A DNA stretch of 64,000 nucleotides. Origin: Polynucleobacter sp. AP-Reno-20A-A9 (GTDB taxonomy: Bacteria; Pseudomonadota; Gammaproteobacteria; Burkholderiales; Burkholderiaceae). The notes below the pieces were generated by a model that was not told the DNA's origin, did not search any database, and was given only the letters and a program-made list of their open reading frames with translations. The stretch lies in NCBI RefSeq assembly GCF_018882085.1, contig NZ_JACVPB010000003.1:1-64000 (forward strand), given 5' to 3'. The position numbers and the translations under genes were made by a program. Shown piece by piece: positions 26,577 through 34,232 of this stretch (position 1 is the first letter of the stretch; the number at the start of each line of letters is the position of its first letter).

Positions 26577-26605
26577 TTGGAATGGAGTAATAATCCATCT
26601 ATCAT
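26577..26605 (+). promoter_or_regulatory. sigma70 promoter of tal
   Basis: TTGGAA (26577-26582) and TATCAT (26600-26605) are spaced by 17 bases. The predicted transcript start is near 26612, leaving a leader of about 37 bases to the ATG at 26649. Confidence 0.55.
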
Positions 26606-26648
26606 ATGATATTCACAAGAAACCCACTTTAGAGTATTGAGCAAGCCC

Positions 26649-27626
26649 ATGAATAGCACCGCCTCAGCATTAAGCCAGTTAGAGCAACTCAAGAAACTGA
26701 CTACAGTTGTAGCCGATACAGGCGATTTTGAGCGCATGCAGGCCTTCCAGCCACAGGATGCGACTACTAACCCTTCACTCATTCTGAAAGCTGCTCAGCA
26801 AAGCAATTACCAGGATTTAGTGAAGTCTGTAAAAGCAGCCCATCCAGGTATGAGTCCAACCGACCTCGTGGATTACATCTTGGTTGCGTTTGGCTTGGAG
26901 ATTTTGAAAATAGTTCCAGGACGTGTTTCTACAGAAGTAGATGCCAGACTATCTTTCGATACCAAGGGTACCGTAGCTAAGGCTAAGCATTTAATTGCCT
27001 TATATGAATCTCATGGCATTGATCGTAAACGCATCCTAATTAAATTAGCAGGCACATGGGAAGGTATTGCTGCCGCAAAAGAATTAGAAGCACAAGGCAT
27101 CCACTGCAATATGACTCTACTCTTCTCGCTAGTGCAAGCGGCTGCATGTGGTGCCGCCAATGCCAAACTCATTTCTCCATTTGTGGGTCGCATTACGGAT
27201 TGGAACAAGGCCAAGCTTGGTGCCAACTGGAGTGATACGGCCAATGGTGGAGCAAATGATCCTGGTGTGACTTCAGTGAAGAGAATTTTTCATTACTACA
27301 AGCACTTTGGGATCTCTACAGAGATCATGGGTGCCAGCTTTCGCAATACCAGCCAGATATTAGAGTTAGCTGGTTGCGACTTATTAACCATCAGTCCAGA
27401 ACTATTGGCCGAGCTCCAAAGTGGCGATGCGTCTGTTGAGAAAAAACTCAATCCCGCCAATGCTCAGGCAACATTACAGGCTGAAGGCATTACGCCATTA
27501 AAGCTCGATGAGTCTAGTTTCCGCCTACAGCTCAACAACGATGCCATGGCAACTGAGAAACTGGCGGAAGGAATTCGAAACTTCTGTGTGGATACTGAGA
27601 AGTTAGAAGCGCTACTGGCCAACTAA
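26649..27626 (+). CDS. tal: Transaldolase
   Basis: This enzyme moves a dihydroxyacetone unit between sugar phosphates in the pentose phosphate pathway through a Schiff-base lysine. With the ATG at 26649 the protein is 325 residues and the catalytic lysine in [12 protein letters not shown] is residue 132, the same number as in E. coli TalB. This supports the ATG over the upstream TTG at 26637. Other motifs are [10 protein letters not shown] near the start and [12 protein letters not shown]. It is the partner of divergent rpiA. Confidence 0.96.
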   Translation: MNSTASALSQLEQLKKLTTVVADTGDFERMQAFQPQDATTNPSLILKAAQQSNYQDLVKSVKAAHPGMSPTDLVDYILVAFGLEILKIVPGRVSTEVDARLSFDTKGTVAKAKHLIALYESHGIDRKRILIKLAGTWEGIAAAKELEAQGIHCNMTLLFSLVQAAACGAANAKLISPFVGRITDWNKAKLGANWSDTANGGANDPGVTSVKRIFHYYKHFGISTEIMGASFRNTSQILELAGCDLLTISPELLAELQSGDASVEKKLNPANAQATLQAEGITPLKLDESSFRLQLNNDAMATEKLAEGIRNFCVDTEKLEALLAN

Positions 27627-27751
27627 CTGAAATTAGGGTCAAGACTTATTGAGGCTCAAGATACAGAGGCATCTATACAAGTCAAACATGGCTTGATATA
27701 TCCCGCCTCTGCAATGACTTCCAACGACCCAAAGTAGCCCCTGAGAAGTCA

Positions 27752-27776
27752 AGAAAAAACCGTCCGAAGACGGTCT
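27752..27776 (-). terminator. Terminator of the propeller lipoprotein gene
   Basis: On the minus strand the stem ACCGTC/GACGGT with a TTCG loop is followed by TTTTTTC. It lies 32 bases after the stop codon at 27808. Confidence 0.8.
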
Positions 27777-27807
27777 TCTCTATTAACACTAACAAAGACT
27801 ATTTGAC

Positions 27808-29406
27808 TCAATGTAGGATTGTGAAATCCCACGGAGAGGGTCCTGTCGCCACGGTAGGCGTACTCAGTGGAGTCAAAATACCGTTGCTGCCAATGGAATA
27901 CATGGATACGTTGCTAATGTTGCCATTAAGTACGTAGGCATAGGTGCCGGATGCGTTAACTTTCACAGCAATAGCTCCAGAGCCTGCTGCTATGGTGGGC
28001 GTACTTAAAGGAGTCAAAATACCATTGCTACCAACGGCGAACATAGAAATAGTACCGCTACCACTATTGGCTACATATGCATAGGCTCCCGCAGGAGTAA
28101 ATGTAATTGCAAATGGATTGCCATTCGCCGTCACATTAGGCGTGCTTAAAGGCGTCAAAACACCGTTACTTCCAATGGCATACATTGATATAGTATTGGC
28201 TGCATAGTTAGCTACATAGGCATATGTGCCTGCTGGATTAACAGTGATCGCTGGAGGGCCCAAGCCTGTCGCCACAGTAGGCGTGCTCAAAGGCGTCAAG
28301 ATGCCATTGTTACCAACAGCGTACATTGAAACAGTGCTATCACCGTAATTAGTTACATAGGCATATGTGCCCGCTGGATTAAGTGTGATTGACTGCGTGA
28401 AGTTTCCCGCTGCAACGCTTGGAGTAGTTAAAGGAGTCAAAATACCATTGCTACCAATTGAATACATTAAGACATTAGTAGAGCCATTGATTACATAAGC
28501 ATAAGTACCCGCAGAGTTAATGGCAATTTGATAAGGATTGGGGCCAGCTATCACCGTAGGGGTACTCAAGGGCATCAAAATACCATTGGCGCCTACGGAG
28601 TACATGGAAATAGTGTTCTCTCCGTTATTTGCTACGTATGCGTATGTTCCCGCTGGATTGATTGTTATTCCATTAGGGGTGCGTCCAGTTGATACGGTTG
28701 GGGTACTTAGTAGAGTCCAAACGCCACTACTACCAATGGAATACATTGATACAGTATTGTCACCTTGATTGGTAACGTAGGCAAATGGTGTTGTACAGGT
28801 CACAGCCACATTGGAAATTGCTGAATTGGCTACTGTTCCAACACCATTAGTGACCGAACAATAGAGGCCACTCGGCTGTGTGAGCACGCTAACCGCATAG
28901 CTTGTACCATTAGCTAAAGGCGTGTCAAAAGTGAAAGAGCCATTTGCACTCACTGTCGTTGAATTGGAGCTGTTATCCTGCAGCACCACAGAAGCCCCAG
29001 AACTTAAGCCACTCACCGTGCCACCAACCTCATAAGCAGTGGTTGCGCAAGCGACTGCTACATTCGTGACATCTGCACTGGCGACCATTCCAGTACCATT
29101 GGTAACGGTACAAATTAAGCCACTCGGCTGCGCTCCAACTGTTACCGCATATGCAGCGCCATTAGCCAAAGGCGTGGCAAAGGTAAATGTGGAGCTACTT
29201 ACAGACACTGTTAATGCATCGCCGCCATTATTTTTCAGAGTTAATGAACCGCTAGCTAAACCACTAATTACACCGCCAACTGCATAATTTGATGTAGATA
29301 CGATTGAAGTGGTTGGTGAAGCGCTTGAACTATTGCTACCCCCACAGGCAGCTAAAGACGCAGTTAGGATAATTGCCAATAGGGGGAGTAGTAGACGATT
29401 TTTCAT
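27808..29406 (-). CDS. Beta-propeller lipoprotein with two N-terminal repeat modules
   Basis: This 532-residue protein has a signal peptide with lipobox SLAAC (Cys21) and a short serine-rich linker. Two similar modules of about 80 residues follow (YAVGGVISGL and YEVGGTVSGL starts; both end in a TNVAVAC-like strand with a conserved Cys). Then seven repeats of about 44 residues begin YAYVTN/YAYVAN and end GNGILTPLSTPTV, each matching one blade of a YVTN propeller. The repetition is also visible at DNA level. It probably faces the periplasm or cell surface. Members resemble 6-phosphogluconolactonase-like and surface-antigen propellers, but no enzyme function is assigned. It diverges from a TetR-type gene. 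Confidence 0.8.
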   Translation of the reverse strand: MKNRLLLPLLAIILTASLAACGGSNSSSASPTTSIVSTSNYAVGGVISGLASGSLTLKNNGGDALTVSVSSSTFTFATPLANGAAYAVTVGAQPSGLICTVTNGTGMVASADVTNVAVACATTAYEVGGTVSGLSSGASVVLQDNSSNSTTVSANGSFTFDTPLANGTSYAVSVLTQPSGLYCSVTNGVGTVANSAISNVAVTCTTPFAYVTNQGDNTVSMYSIGSSGVWTLLSTPTVSTGRTPNGITINPAGTYAYVANNGENTISMYSVGANGILMPLSTPTVIAGPNPYQIAINSAGTYAYVINGSTNVLMYSIGSNGILTPLTTPSVAAGNFTQSITLNPAGTYAYVTNYGDSTVSMYAVGNNGILTPLSTPTVATGLGPPAITVNPAGTYAYVANYAANTISMYAIGSNGVLTPLSTPNVTANGNPFAITFTPAGAYAYVANSGSGTISMFAVGSNGILTPLSTPTIAAGSGAIAVKVNASGTYAYVLNGNISNVSMYSIGSNGILTPLSTPTVATGPSPWDFTILH

Positions 29407-29696
29407 GGGCTCTCAGAGTATTAATATGCAAATAAAATTCTTAAAAAATATGACCATATGACCTTGCTTATTAATATTAGGCATGTAACCTTCAATGTCG
29501 TACTAATAAGAAAATAGGGGGGAGTCATTTTTAAAAAAGTTAAGTTAACAAAATAAAGAGCAATATTTCATCAATATCTGTACACTTTTCATCGCTCTCT
29601 CCCTCGAATGAAACCCCCATAAATAAAGGGTCGCCATTCATTTGAGTAAGTTACCCACCTTTTTGTATACTTTTTAGAAAGCTATGTGGCGTCAAT
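29407..29696. other. Divergent intergenic region, A/T-rich
   Basis: The region holds the divergent promoters of the propeller lipoprotein and the TetR-type gene. A duplicated TATGACCATATGACC segment lies near 29452-29463, and GAATG/CATTC arms enclose ACCC/GGGT at about 29608-29640. No gene is seen. A TetR-type operator is plausible but no clear one is identifiable. Confidence 0.5.
29642..29671 (+). promoter_or_regulatory. sigma70 promoter of the TetR-type gene
   Basis: TTGAGT (29642-29647) and TATACT (29666-29671) are separated by 18 bases. Transcription should start near 29678, 19 bases before the ATG. Confidence 0.6.
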
Positions 29697-30317
29697 ATGC
29701 CTAAAAATCCTGAAATCTCCTTTGCACAGGCAAAACAGGAGCGCTCCAAAAAAACGTTAAATGACTTATTGGAAGCCGCTCATGAGCTTGTTGAAGGTGC
29801 TGACCCCAATTTATTTACCAGCAGGTCACTTTCAAAAAGGTCCGGCTACGCTTTGGGCACCTTAACTAAGCGTCTTACGTCAATAGAAAAGGTTTTTCTC
29901 TGGGCAATTAAGAAGGCTCAGCAAAAAAAACTCGAAGAAATGTCTCAACTCATCGAAGATTTTGATCCCAGCCAACCCCTAGAGATCCTGATGGGAGAGT
30001 TGGTTGATATGGCAATAAATAACATTCAGAAGGTGAATCCACTGGTAATTCGTTTTTATGACGAGCGCATCCATAAAGCTGGAAATCTACACAATTTTCA
30101 CCACTTGTCAGACCCCTTGGTTCCAGCCTTTTTTAATGCGATGAAACGAGATAGGACGAATACTTTCCGACCTATGTCAGAAGATGAATTGAAATTAATT
30201 CTACGCACAACATCAGTCTTTATCGAAAGGCCTATTGTCGAGAATGAATCCTTTGTTGGAACAAATGAACATCGACGGCTGGCTCTAAAAAACATGTTAA
30301 GGCTACTGGGACAATAG
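29697..30317 (+). CDS. TetR/AcrR-type transcriptional regulator
   Basis: This 206-residue protein has an N-terminal TetR-like region: RSKKTLNDLLEAAHELV forms helix 1, and FTSRSLSKRSGYALGTLTKR (about residues 41-60) forms the helix-turn-helix. The C-terminal part is helical and presumably binds a ligand and dimerises. It diverges from the propeller lipoprotein, which is the best candidate target. The ligand is unknown. Confidence 0.75.
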   Translation: MPKNPEISFAQAKQERSKKTLNDLLEAAHELVEGADPNLFTSRSLSKRSGYALGTLTKRLTSIEKVFLWAIKKAQQKKLEEMSQLIEDFDPSQPLEILMGELVDMAINNIQKVNPLVIRFYDERIHKAGNLHNFHHLSDPLVPAFFNAMKRDRTNTFRPMSEDELKLILRTTSVFIERPIVENESFVGTNEHRRLALKNMLRLLGQ

Positions 30318-30402
30318 GATCAAAAAATAAATCAAGCGTAGGTAACCATTGAAATTTTGATTGACCGCTTCTGGCCGATAGCGGAGCATCAGCGCCAAAA
30401 GA

Positions 30403-30425
30403 AAAGCCATCCTAAGGATGGCTTT
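30403..30425 (-). terminator. Bidirectional terminator between tetR-type and DUF2892 genes
   Basis: A 10-bp perfect stem (AAAGCCATCC and GGATGGCTTT) encloses a three-base loop. On the minus strand it continues TTTTCTTTTGG, so it best serves the rlmB-DUF2892 transcript; it may also end the plus-strand regulator. Confidence 0.75.
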
Positions 30426-30458
30426 AGTATGGATTTGGGTAGTAACTAAGACTAGTAC

Positions 30459-30644
30459 CTATTTCTTGGCGGTATTAATACCTAGTATTGAGTAAGCGGG
30501 GCAATTACCAATCATTCCCGTTAATAGCGGGATCACGCCTATCCAAGCCCAAGGGCCAGTGATACCAAAGCCAGCTAAACCCATTAGCGTTACGCCAACA
30601 GTCATTCGCAGAACGCGATCAGTGTGTCCGATATTGCATTTCAT
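30459..30644 (-). CDS. DUF2892 small membrane protein
   Basis: This 61-residue protein begins MKCNIGHTDRVLRMTVGVTL and has two hydrophobic segments joined by GPWAWIGVIPLLTG, then NCPAYSILGI. This is the pattern of DUF2892, the membrane domain seen alone or fused to rhodanese in YgaP. The two cysteines are conserved in the family. A role in sulfur handling is known only for the YgaP fusion. It starts 15 bases after rlmB. Confidence 0.85.
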   Translation of the reverse strand: MKCNIGHTDRVLRMTVGVTLMGLAGFGITGPWAWIGVIPLLTGMIGNCPAYSILGINTAKK

Positions 30645-30659
30645 ATGAAGCTCCTTGTT

Positions 30660-31427
30660 TTACTTGGCAGCTTTGTCATTCTCTTTTGCTAGGCGCTGTC
30701 TTAATGCCTCATACAAGCATACGCCACTTGCAACAGATACATTCAAACTGGAGACAGCACCTTGCATAGGAATACGCACTAACTCATCACAGGTTTCTTT
30801 TGTAAGGCGGCGCATACCCTCACCTTCGGCCCCCATCACAATCGCAATCGGACCTGTGAGGTCGAGGTCATAAATTGATTTTGTGGCTTCGTCATCGGTA
30901 CCGATGAGCCAAACACCTGCTTCTTGCATCTCTTTCATACTACGAACCAGGTTGGTCACTGTAATGACCGGTATCACCTCTGATGCACCGCTAGATACTT
31001 TACTAACAGTGGCATTGATAGATGCAGAGCGATCTTTGGGAACTACTACGGCATCTACGCCAGCACCATCCGCTACACGCAGACAAGCGCCAAAGTTATG
31101 GGGATCAGTAATACCATCTAAGACTAGGAGCAATGGCTTCTTCTGCGCACCCTCAGCATCTTCAATCACTTCAGTAATAGTGCGCGCAACAGTCATTTTT
31201 TCAGCCAAAGCAACGACACCTTGGTGACGATCATGGCCCGTCAATTTATGTAGACGCTCTGCATCAGCCGCATGCAAACGTTCGCCCAGAATCTCTTCGG
31301 CTTGCTTTAAAAAATCACCCATACGTCTATCGCGACGACCAGAATCAAAGTACACCGACTTCAAGCTATCTGGGTCTACGCGTAAACGCGCTTGAACTGC
31401 ATGGAACCCTACTAGTATTTGCTTCAT
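30660..31427 (-). CDS. rlmB: 23S rRNA (Gm2251) 2'-O-methyltransferase
   Basis: This 255-residue SPOUT-class methyltransferase has the N-terminal substrate-binding domain and the knotted C-terminal domain. Motifs are LDGITDPHNFGACLRVADG, VVMGAEGEGMRRL, and the final IPMQGAVSSLNVSVASGVCL. It methylates G2251 in the ribosomal P loop. It follows rnr by 44 bases, the same order as in E. coli. Confidence 0.96.
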   Translation of the reverse strand: MKQILVGFHAVQARLRVDPDSLKSVYFDSGRRDRRMGDFLKQAEEILGERLHAADAERLHKLTGHDRHQGVVALAEKMTVARTITEVIEDAEGAQKKPLLLVLDGITDPHNFGACLRVADGAGVDAVVVPKDRSASINATVSKVSSGASEVIPVITVTNLVRSMKEMQEAGVWLIGTDDEATKSIYDLDLTGPIAIVMGAEGEGMRRLTKETCDELVRIPMQGAVSSLNVSVASGVCLYEALRQRLAKENDKAAK

Positions 31428-31471
31428 TTCGTTTGCTTCATCTTTTTTAATCTTATTTTTCTAATTAATCT

Positions 31472-33865
31472 TTATTTGCGACGCGCTTTAGTGCTGCGGA
31501 CTGGAGGTTTGCTACCTGCTGGCTTGCCGACAGACCTGCCTGGCTTAGCGGATTTACCGTTTTTACCATTTTTACTGTTGGCTTTGCTCTTGGACTGGTT
31601 GGCTCCTAGAGTCCCCGCAGATTTAGCCGCGTTTACATTAATGCCGCTTGGCTTTTGCGGAGTCTTATTATCTGCACGACTTCTTTGGGGGGCTGCTTTT
31701 TTGTTTGGCCTACCCGTATCGGATGCTAATAGCAGCTGACGACGGTTAGAGGAGCCACCAGGTTCTGCGCCAACGGATTTAACAAGACTAAATTCAATCT
31801 TGCGCGCATCCAGATCAACGCGACTCACCAATACATGCATGCGATCACCTAAGCGATAACGAATACCTGTACGCTCGCCACGTAACTCTTGGCGTGCTTC
31901 ATCATATTGGAAGTAATCCCCACCAAGCTCAGTGACGTGCACCATACCTTCGACAAAGAGATTTTCCAGCTGAATAAATAATCCAAAGTTCGCAACACCA
32001 GTGACAGTACCTGCATACTCCTGACCTAAATGGTCGCGCATGTAGTAACACTTGAGCCAGGCTTCCACGTCACGCGATGCCTCATCAGCACGACGTTCAT
32101 TAGATGAGCAGTGAACACCTAATTGACCCCAAATTGGCAATGCGGCGTTTGCCCCCTTAGGTAACTTTGCACCTTTGGCTGCTCCTGCTTTTGCATCGCT
32201 TTGGGATTTCTTGGCATTAACTGCGTTCTCACGACCCTTACCTTTGCGCGGCAAAGTCAGGTTGAGTGGCACTTTAGGCGGCAAGACTGGTACGTAAGGC
32301 TTTTTTTGCAGAATCGACTTAATTACCCGATGTGTGAGCAAATCAGGATAACGACGAATCGGACTAGTGAAATGAGAGTACGCTGGATAAGCTAAGCCAA
32401 AGTGGCCTTCGTTATCCGGTTGGTACATCGCCTGCTGCATCGAGCGCAATACAACTGACTGCAGCATATTGGCATCAGGCCGCTCTTTGATTTCACGCAT
32501 CAATTTAGCGTAATCGCGTGGCTTAGGTTTATCACCGCCGCCCAATGAGAGTCCTGAGGTTCTGAGAACTTGACGCAATGTCACCAACTTCTCTTCCGAT
32601 GGCTCACCATGCACACGATATAGACTAAGGTGCTTATTTTTCTCTATAAAGTCTGCGGCACAAACGTTCGCAGTCAGCATGCACTCTTCAATTAAGCGGT
32701 GAGCGTCATTGCGAAGACGTGGCTCAATACGCAGAATCTTGCCAAGCTCATTACTAATGATTTGAGTCTCAGTGGTTTCAAACTCAATCGCACCCCGCTT
32801 CTCACGAGCTGCCAACAGAATCTTATAAAGTGAATAGAGGTTGCCCAGCAATGGGCGGAACTGTGCAAATCGTGTCGCTTCAGGACCTTTGCTGTTTGAG
32901 AGAATCTCCCAAACCGTATCGTAGGTAAAACGTTGTGCTGAATGCATTACCGCTGGATAGAACTGGTATGCCAAAACAATACCGTTGTTATCGACAACCG
33001 AGTCGCAAACCATACACAGACGGTCCACGCCTGGATTAAGAGAGCAAAGACCATTTGAGATCTTCTCTGGCAGCATTGGGATCACGCGTCTTGGGAAATA
33101 CACCGAAGTAGCGCGCAATAAACCATCATCATCTAGCGGCTGTCCAGGCTTCACATAATGCGATACGTCAGCAATAGCAACAATCAAACGCCAAGCTTTG
33201 GTCTGACCATACATGACAGGCTCACAGTAGACAGCATCATCAAAGTCACGTGCGTCAGCACCGTCAATGGTGACCAAAGGTACGTCACGAAGGTCAACGC
33301 GACCTTCCAAATCAGCTTGCTGAACTGTATCTGGCAATGCTGCAGCCTCTTTCATGGCAGCAGCAGAAAATTCATGGGGTACACCGTACTTACGCACAGC
33401 GATTTCGATTTCCATACCGGGATCGTCAATTTCGCCCAATACTTCAACTACACGTCCAACTGCCTGACGATAACTATCTGGGTAATCAATAATTTCAACA
33501 CTAACAACCTGACCTAACTTGGCCTGCCCCTGACCTTTTGGCGGGATCAAAATGTCATGACCAATACGCTTATCTTCCGGCGCAACAATCAAAACACCGT
33601 TTTCATTTAAGAGACGACCGATCACTACTTTATTGGCGTGCAGAACTACCTCGACAATCTGCCCTTCTGGGCGACCACGTCGATCGGTTCCTAATACTCT
33701 GACATTGACTCTGTCGCCGTGCATGACGCGTGACATTTCTCTTTCCGATAGAAAGATATCTTCACCACCATCATCGGGAATGACAAATCCAAATCCATCT
33801 CGGTGCCCTTGAACTGTTCCTAAGCGGTCAGCCTCACGTGGCAACAAGTCTTTTGCTTTACGCAT
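31472..33865 (-). CDS. rnr: Ribonuclease R lacking the N-terminal helix-turn-helix region
   Basis: This 3'-5' exoribonuclease has two cold-shock domains (about 14-140), the RNB catalytic domain with the acidic cluster VTIDGADARDFDD (198-210), an S1 domain, and a long Lys/Arg-rich tail from about residue 690. A low-complexity insertion of about 50 residues (rich in Lys, Ala and Gly) sits inside the RNB domain. The homology starts at the point matching about residue 80 of E. coli RNase R, so the helix-turn-helix start region is absent. An in-frame TAA stands immediately before the ATG, and AAGGA gives a good ribosome site, so the short form looks genuine. The protein is 797 residues. Confidence 0.94.
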   Translation of the reverse strand: MRKAKDLLPREADRLGTVQGHRDGFGFVIPDDGGEDIFLSEREMSRVMHGDRVNVRVLGTDRRGRPEGQIVEVVLHANKVVIGRLLNENGVLIVAPEDKRIGHDILIPPKGQGQAKLGQVVSVEIIDYPDSYRQAVGRVVEVLGEIDDPGMEIEIAVRKYGVPHEFSAAAMKEAAALPDTVQQADLEGRVDLRDVPLVTIDGADARDFDDAVYCEPVMYGQTKAWRLIVAIADVSHYVKPGQPLDDDGLLRATSVYFPRRVIPMLPEKISNGLCSLNPGVDRLCMVCDSVVDNNGIVLAYQFYPAVMHSAQRFTYDTVWEILSNSKGPEATRFAQFRPLLGNLYSLYKILLAAREKRGAIEFETTETQIISNELGKILRIEPRLRNDAHRLIEECMLTANVCAADFIEKNKHLSLYRVHGEPSEEKLVTLRQVLRTSGLSLGGGDKPKPRDYAKLMREIKERPDANMLQSVVLRSMQQAMYQPDNEGHFGLAYPAYSHFTSPIRRYPDLLTHRVIKSILQKKPYVPVLPPKVPLNLTLPRKGKGRENAVNAKKSQSDAKAGAAKGAKLPKGANAALPIWGQLGVHCSSNERRADEASRDVEAWLKCYYMRDHLGQEYAGTVTGVANFGLFIQLENLFVEGMVHVTELGGDYFQYDEARQELRGERTGIRYRLGDRMHVLVSRVDLDARKIEFSLVKSVGAEPGGSSNRRQLLLASDTGRPNKKAAPQRSRADNKTPQKPSGINVNAAKSAGTLGANQSKSKANSKNGKNGKSAKPGRSVGKPAGSKPPVRSTKARRK

Positions 33866-33984
33866 TTAATTCCTTCGGCAATACATGCCCTATCTATATA
33901 TCTACTGATATCTATTTTTGTTATGAATAAGGCTACTGTATCAAACCACCAAGTCTGAAGGGGAAAAGCCAAATGGGGGTGGAA

Positions 33985-34014
33985 ATGACCTCAAAACGCC
34001 CATCCCTCTATAAT
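33985..34014 (+). promoter_or_regulatory. Promoter of tRNA-Leu
   Basis: TATAAT (34009-34014) is preceded by ATGACC (33985-33990) at 18 bases. The predicted start is near 34021, almost at the tRNA 5' end. Confidence 0.6.
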
Positions 34015-34022
34015 AAGGTCAT

Positions 34023-34109
34023 GCCCAGGTGGCGAAATTGGTAGACGCACCAGCTTCAGGTGCTGGCGATCGTAAGGTTGTGGGGGTTCGAGTCCCTTCC
34101 TGGGCACCA
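34023..34109 (+). tRNA. tRNA-Leu (anticodon CAG)
   Basis: The acceptor stem GCCCAGG pairs with CCTGGGC, followed by the encoded ACCA end. The anticodon stem CCAGC/GCTGG carries loop TTCAGGT with CAG at positions 34-36. A long class II variable arm and the T-arm GGGGTTCGAGTCCC are visible. Length is 87 bases. It reads CUG codons. It diverges from rnr. Confidence 0.97.
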
Positions 34110-34181
34110 AATACACCTACAAAGTCCTATATGGGGGCTAAAACGCTCTTTTCAATAGGCAAGGCCTCAAAGCACCCAAAG

Positions 34182-34202
34182 AAAAACCGCCCGAAGGCGG
34201 CT
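34182..34202 (-). terminator. Terminator of the amidohydrolase gene
   Basis: On the minus strand the stem CCGCC/GGCGG with a TTCG loop is followed by TTTTTC. It lies about 30 bases after the stop at 34233, between the tRNA and the amidohydrolase. Confidence 0.75.
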
Positions 34203-34232
34203 TTAAGCTTTGTATCTAACTGCAAATGATCT

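Noticed and set aside
27808..29406. CRISPR or satellite array
   Set aside because: The periodic DNA repeats are codons for propeller blades in one continuous reading frame.
31419..31739. Hydrophobic 106-residue plus-strand frame opposite the end of rnr
   Set aside because: It is the complement of the Lys/Arg-rich RNase R tail; the leucine-rich look is a codon artefact.
34029..34229. 66-residue plus-strand frame
   Set aside because: It lies over the tRNA-Leu gene and its 3' flank.
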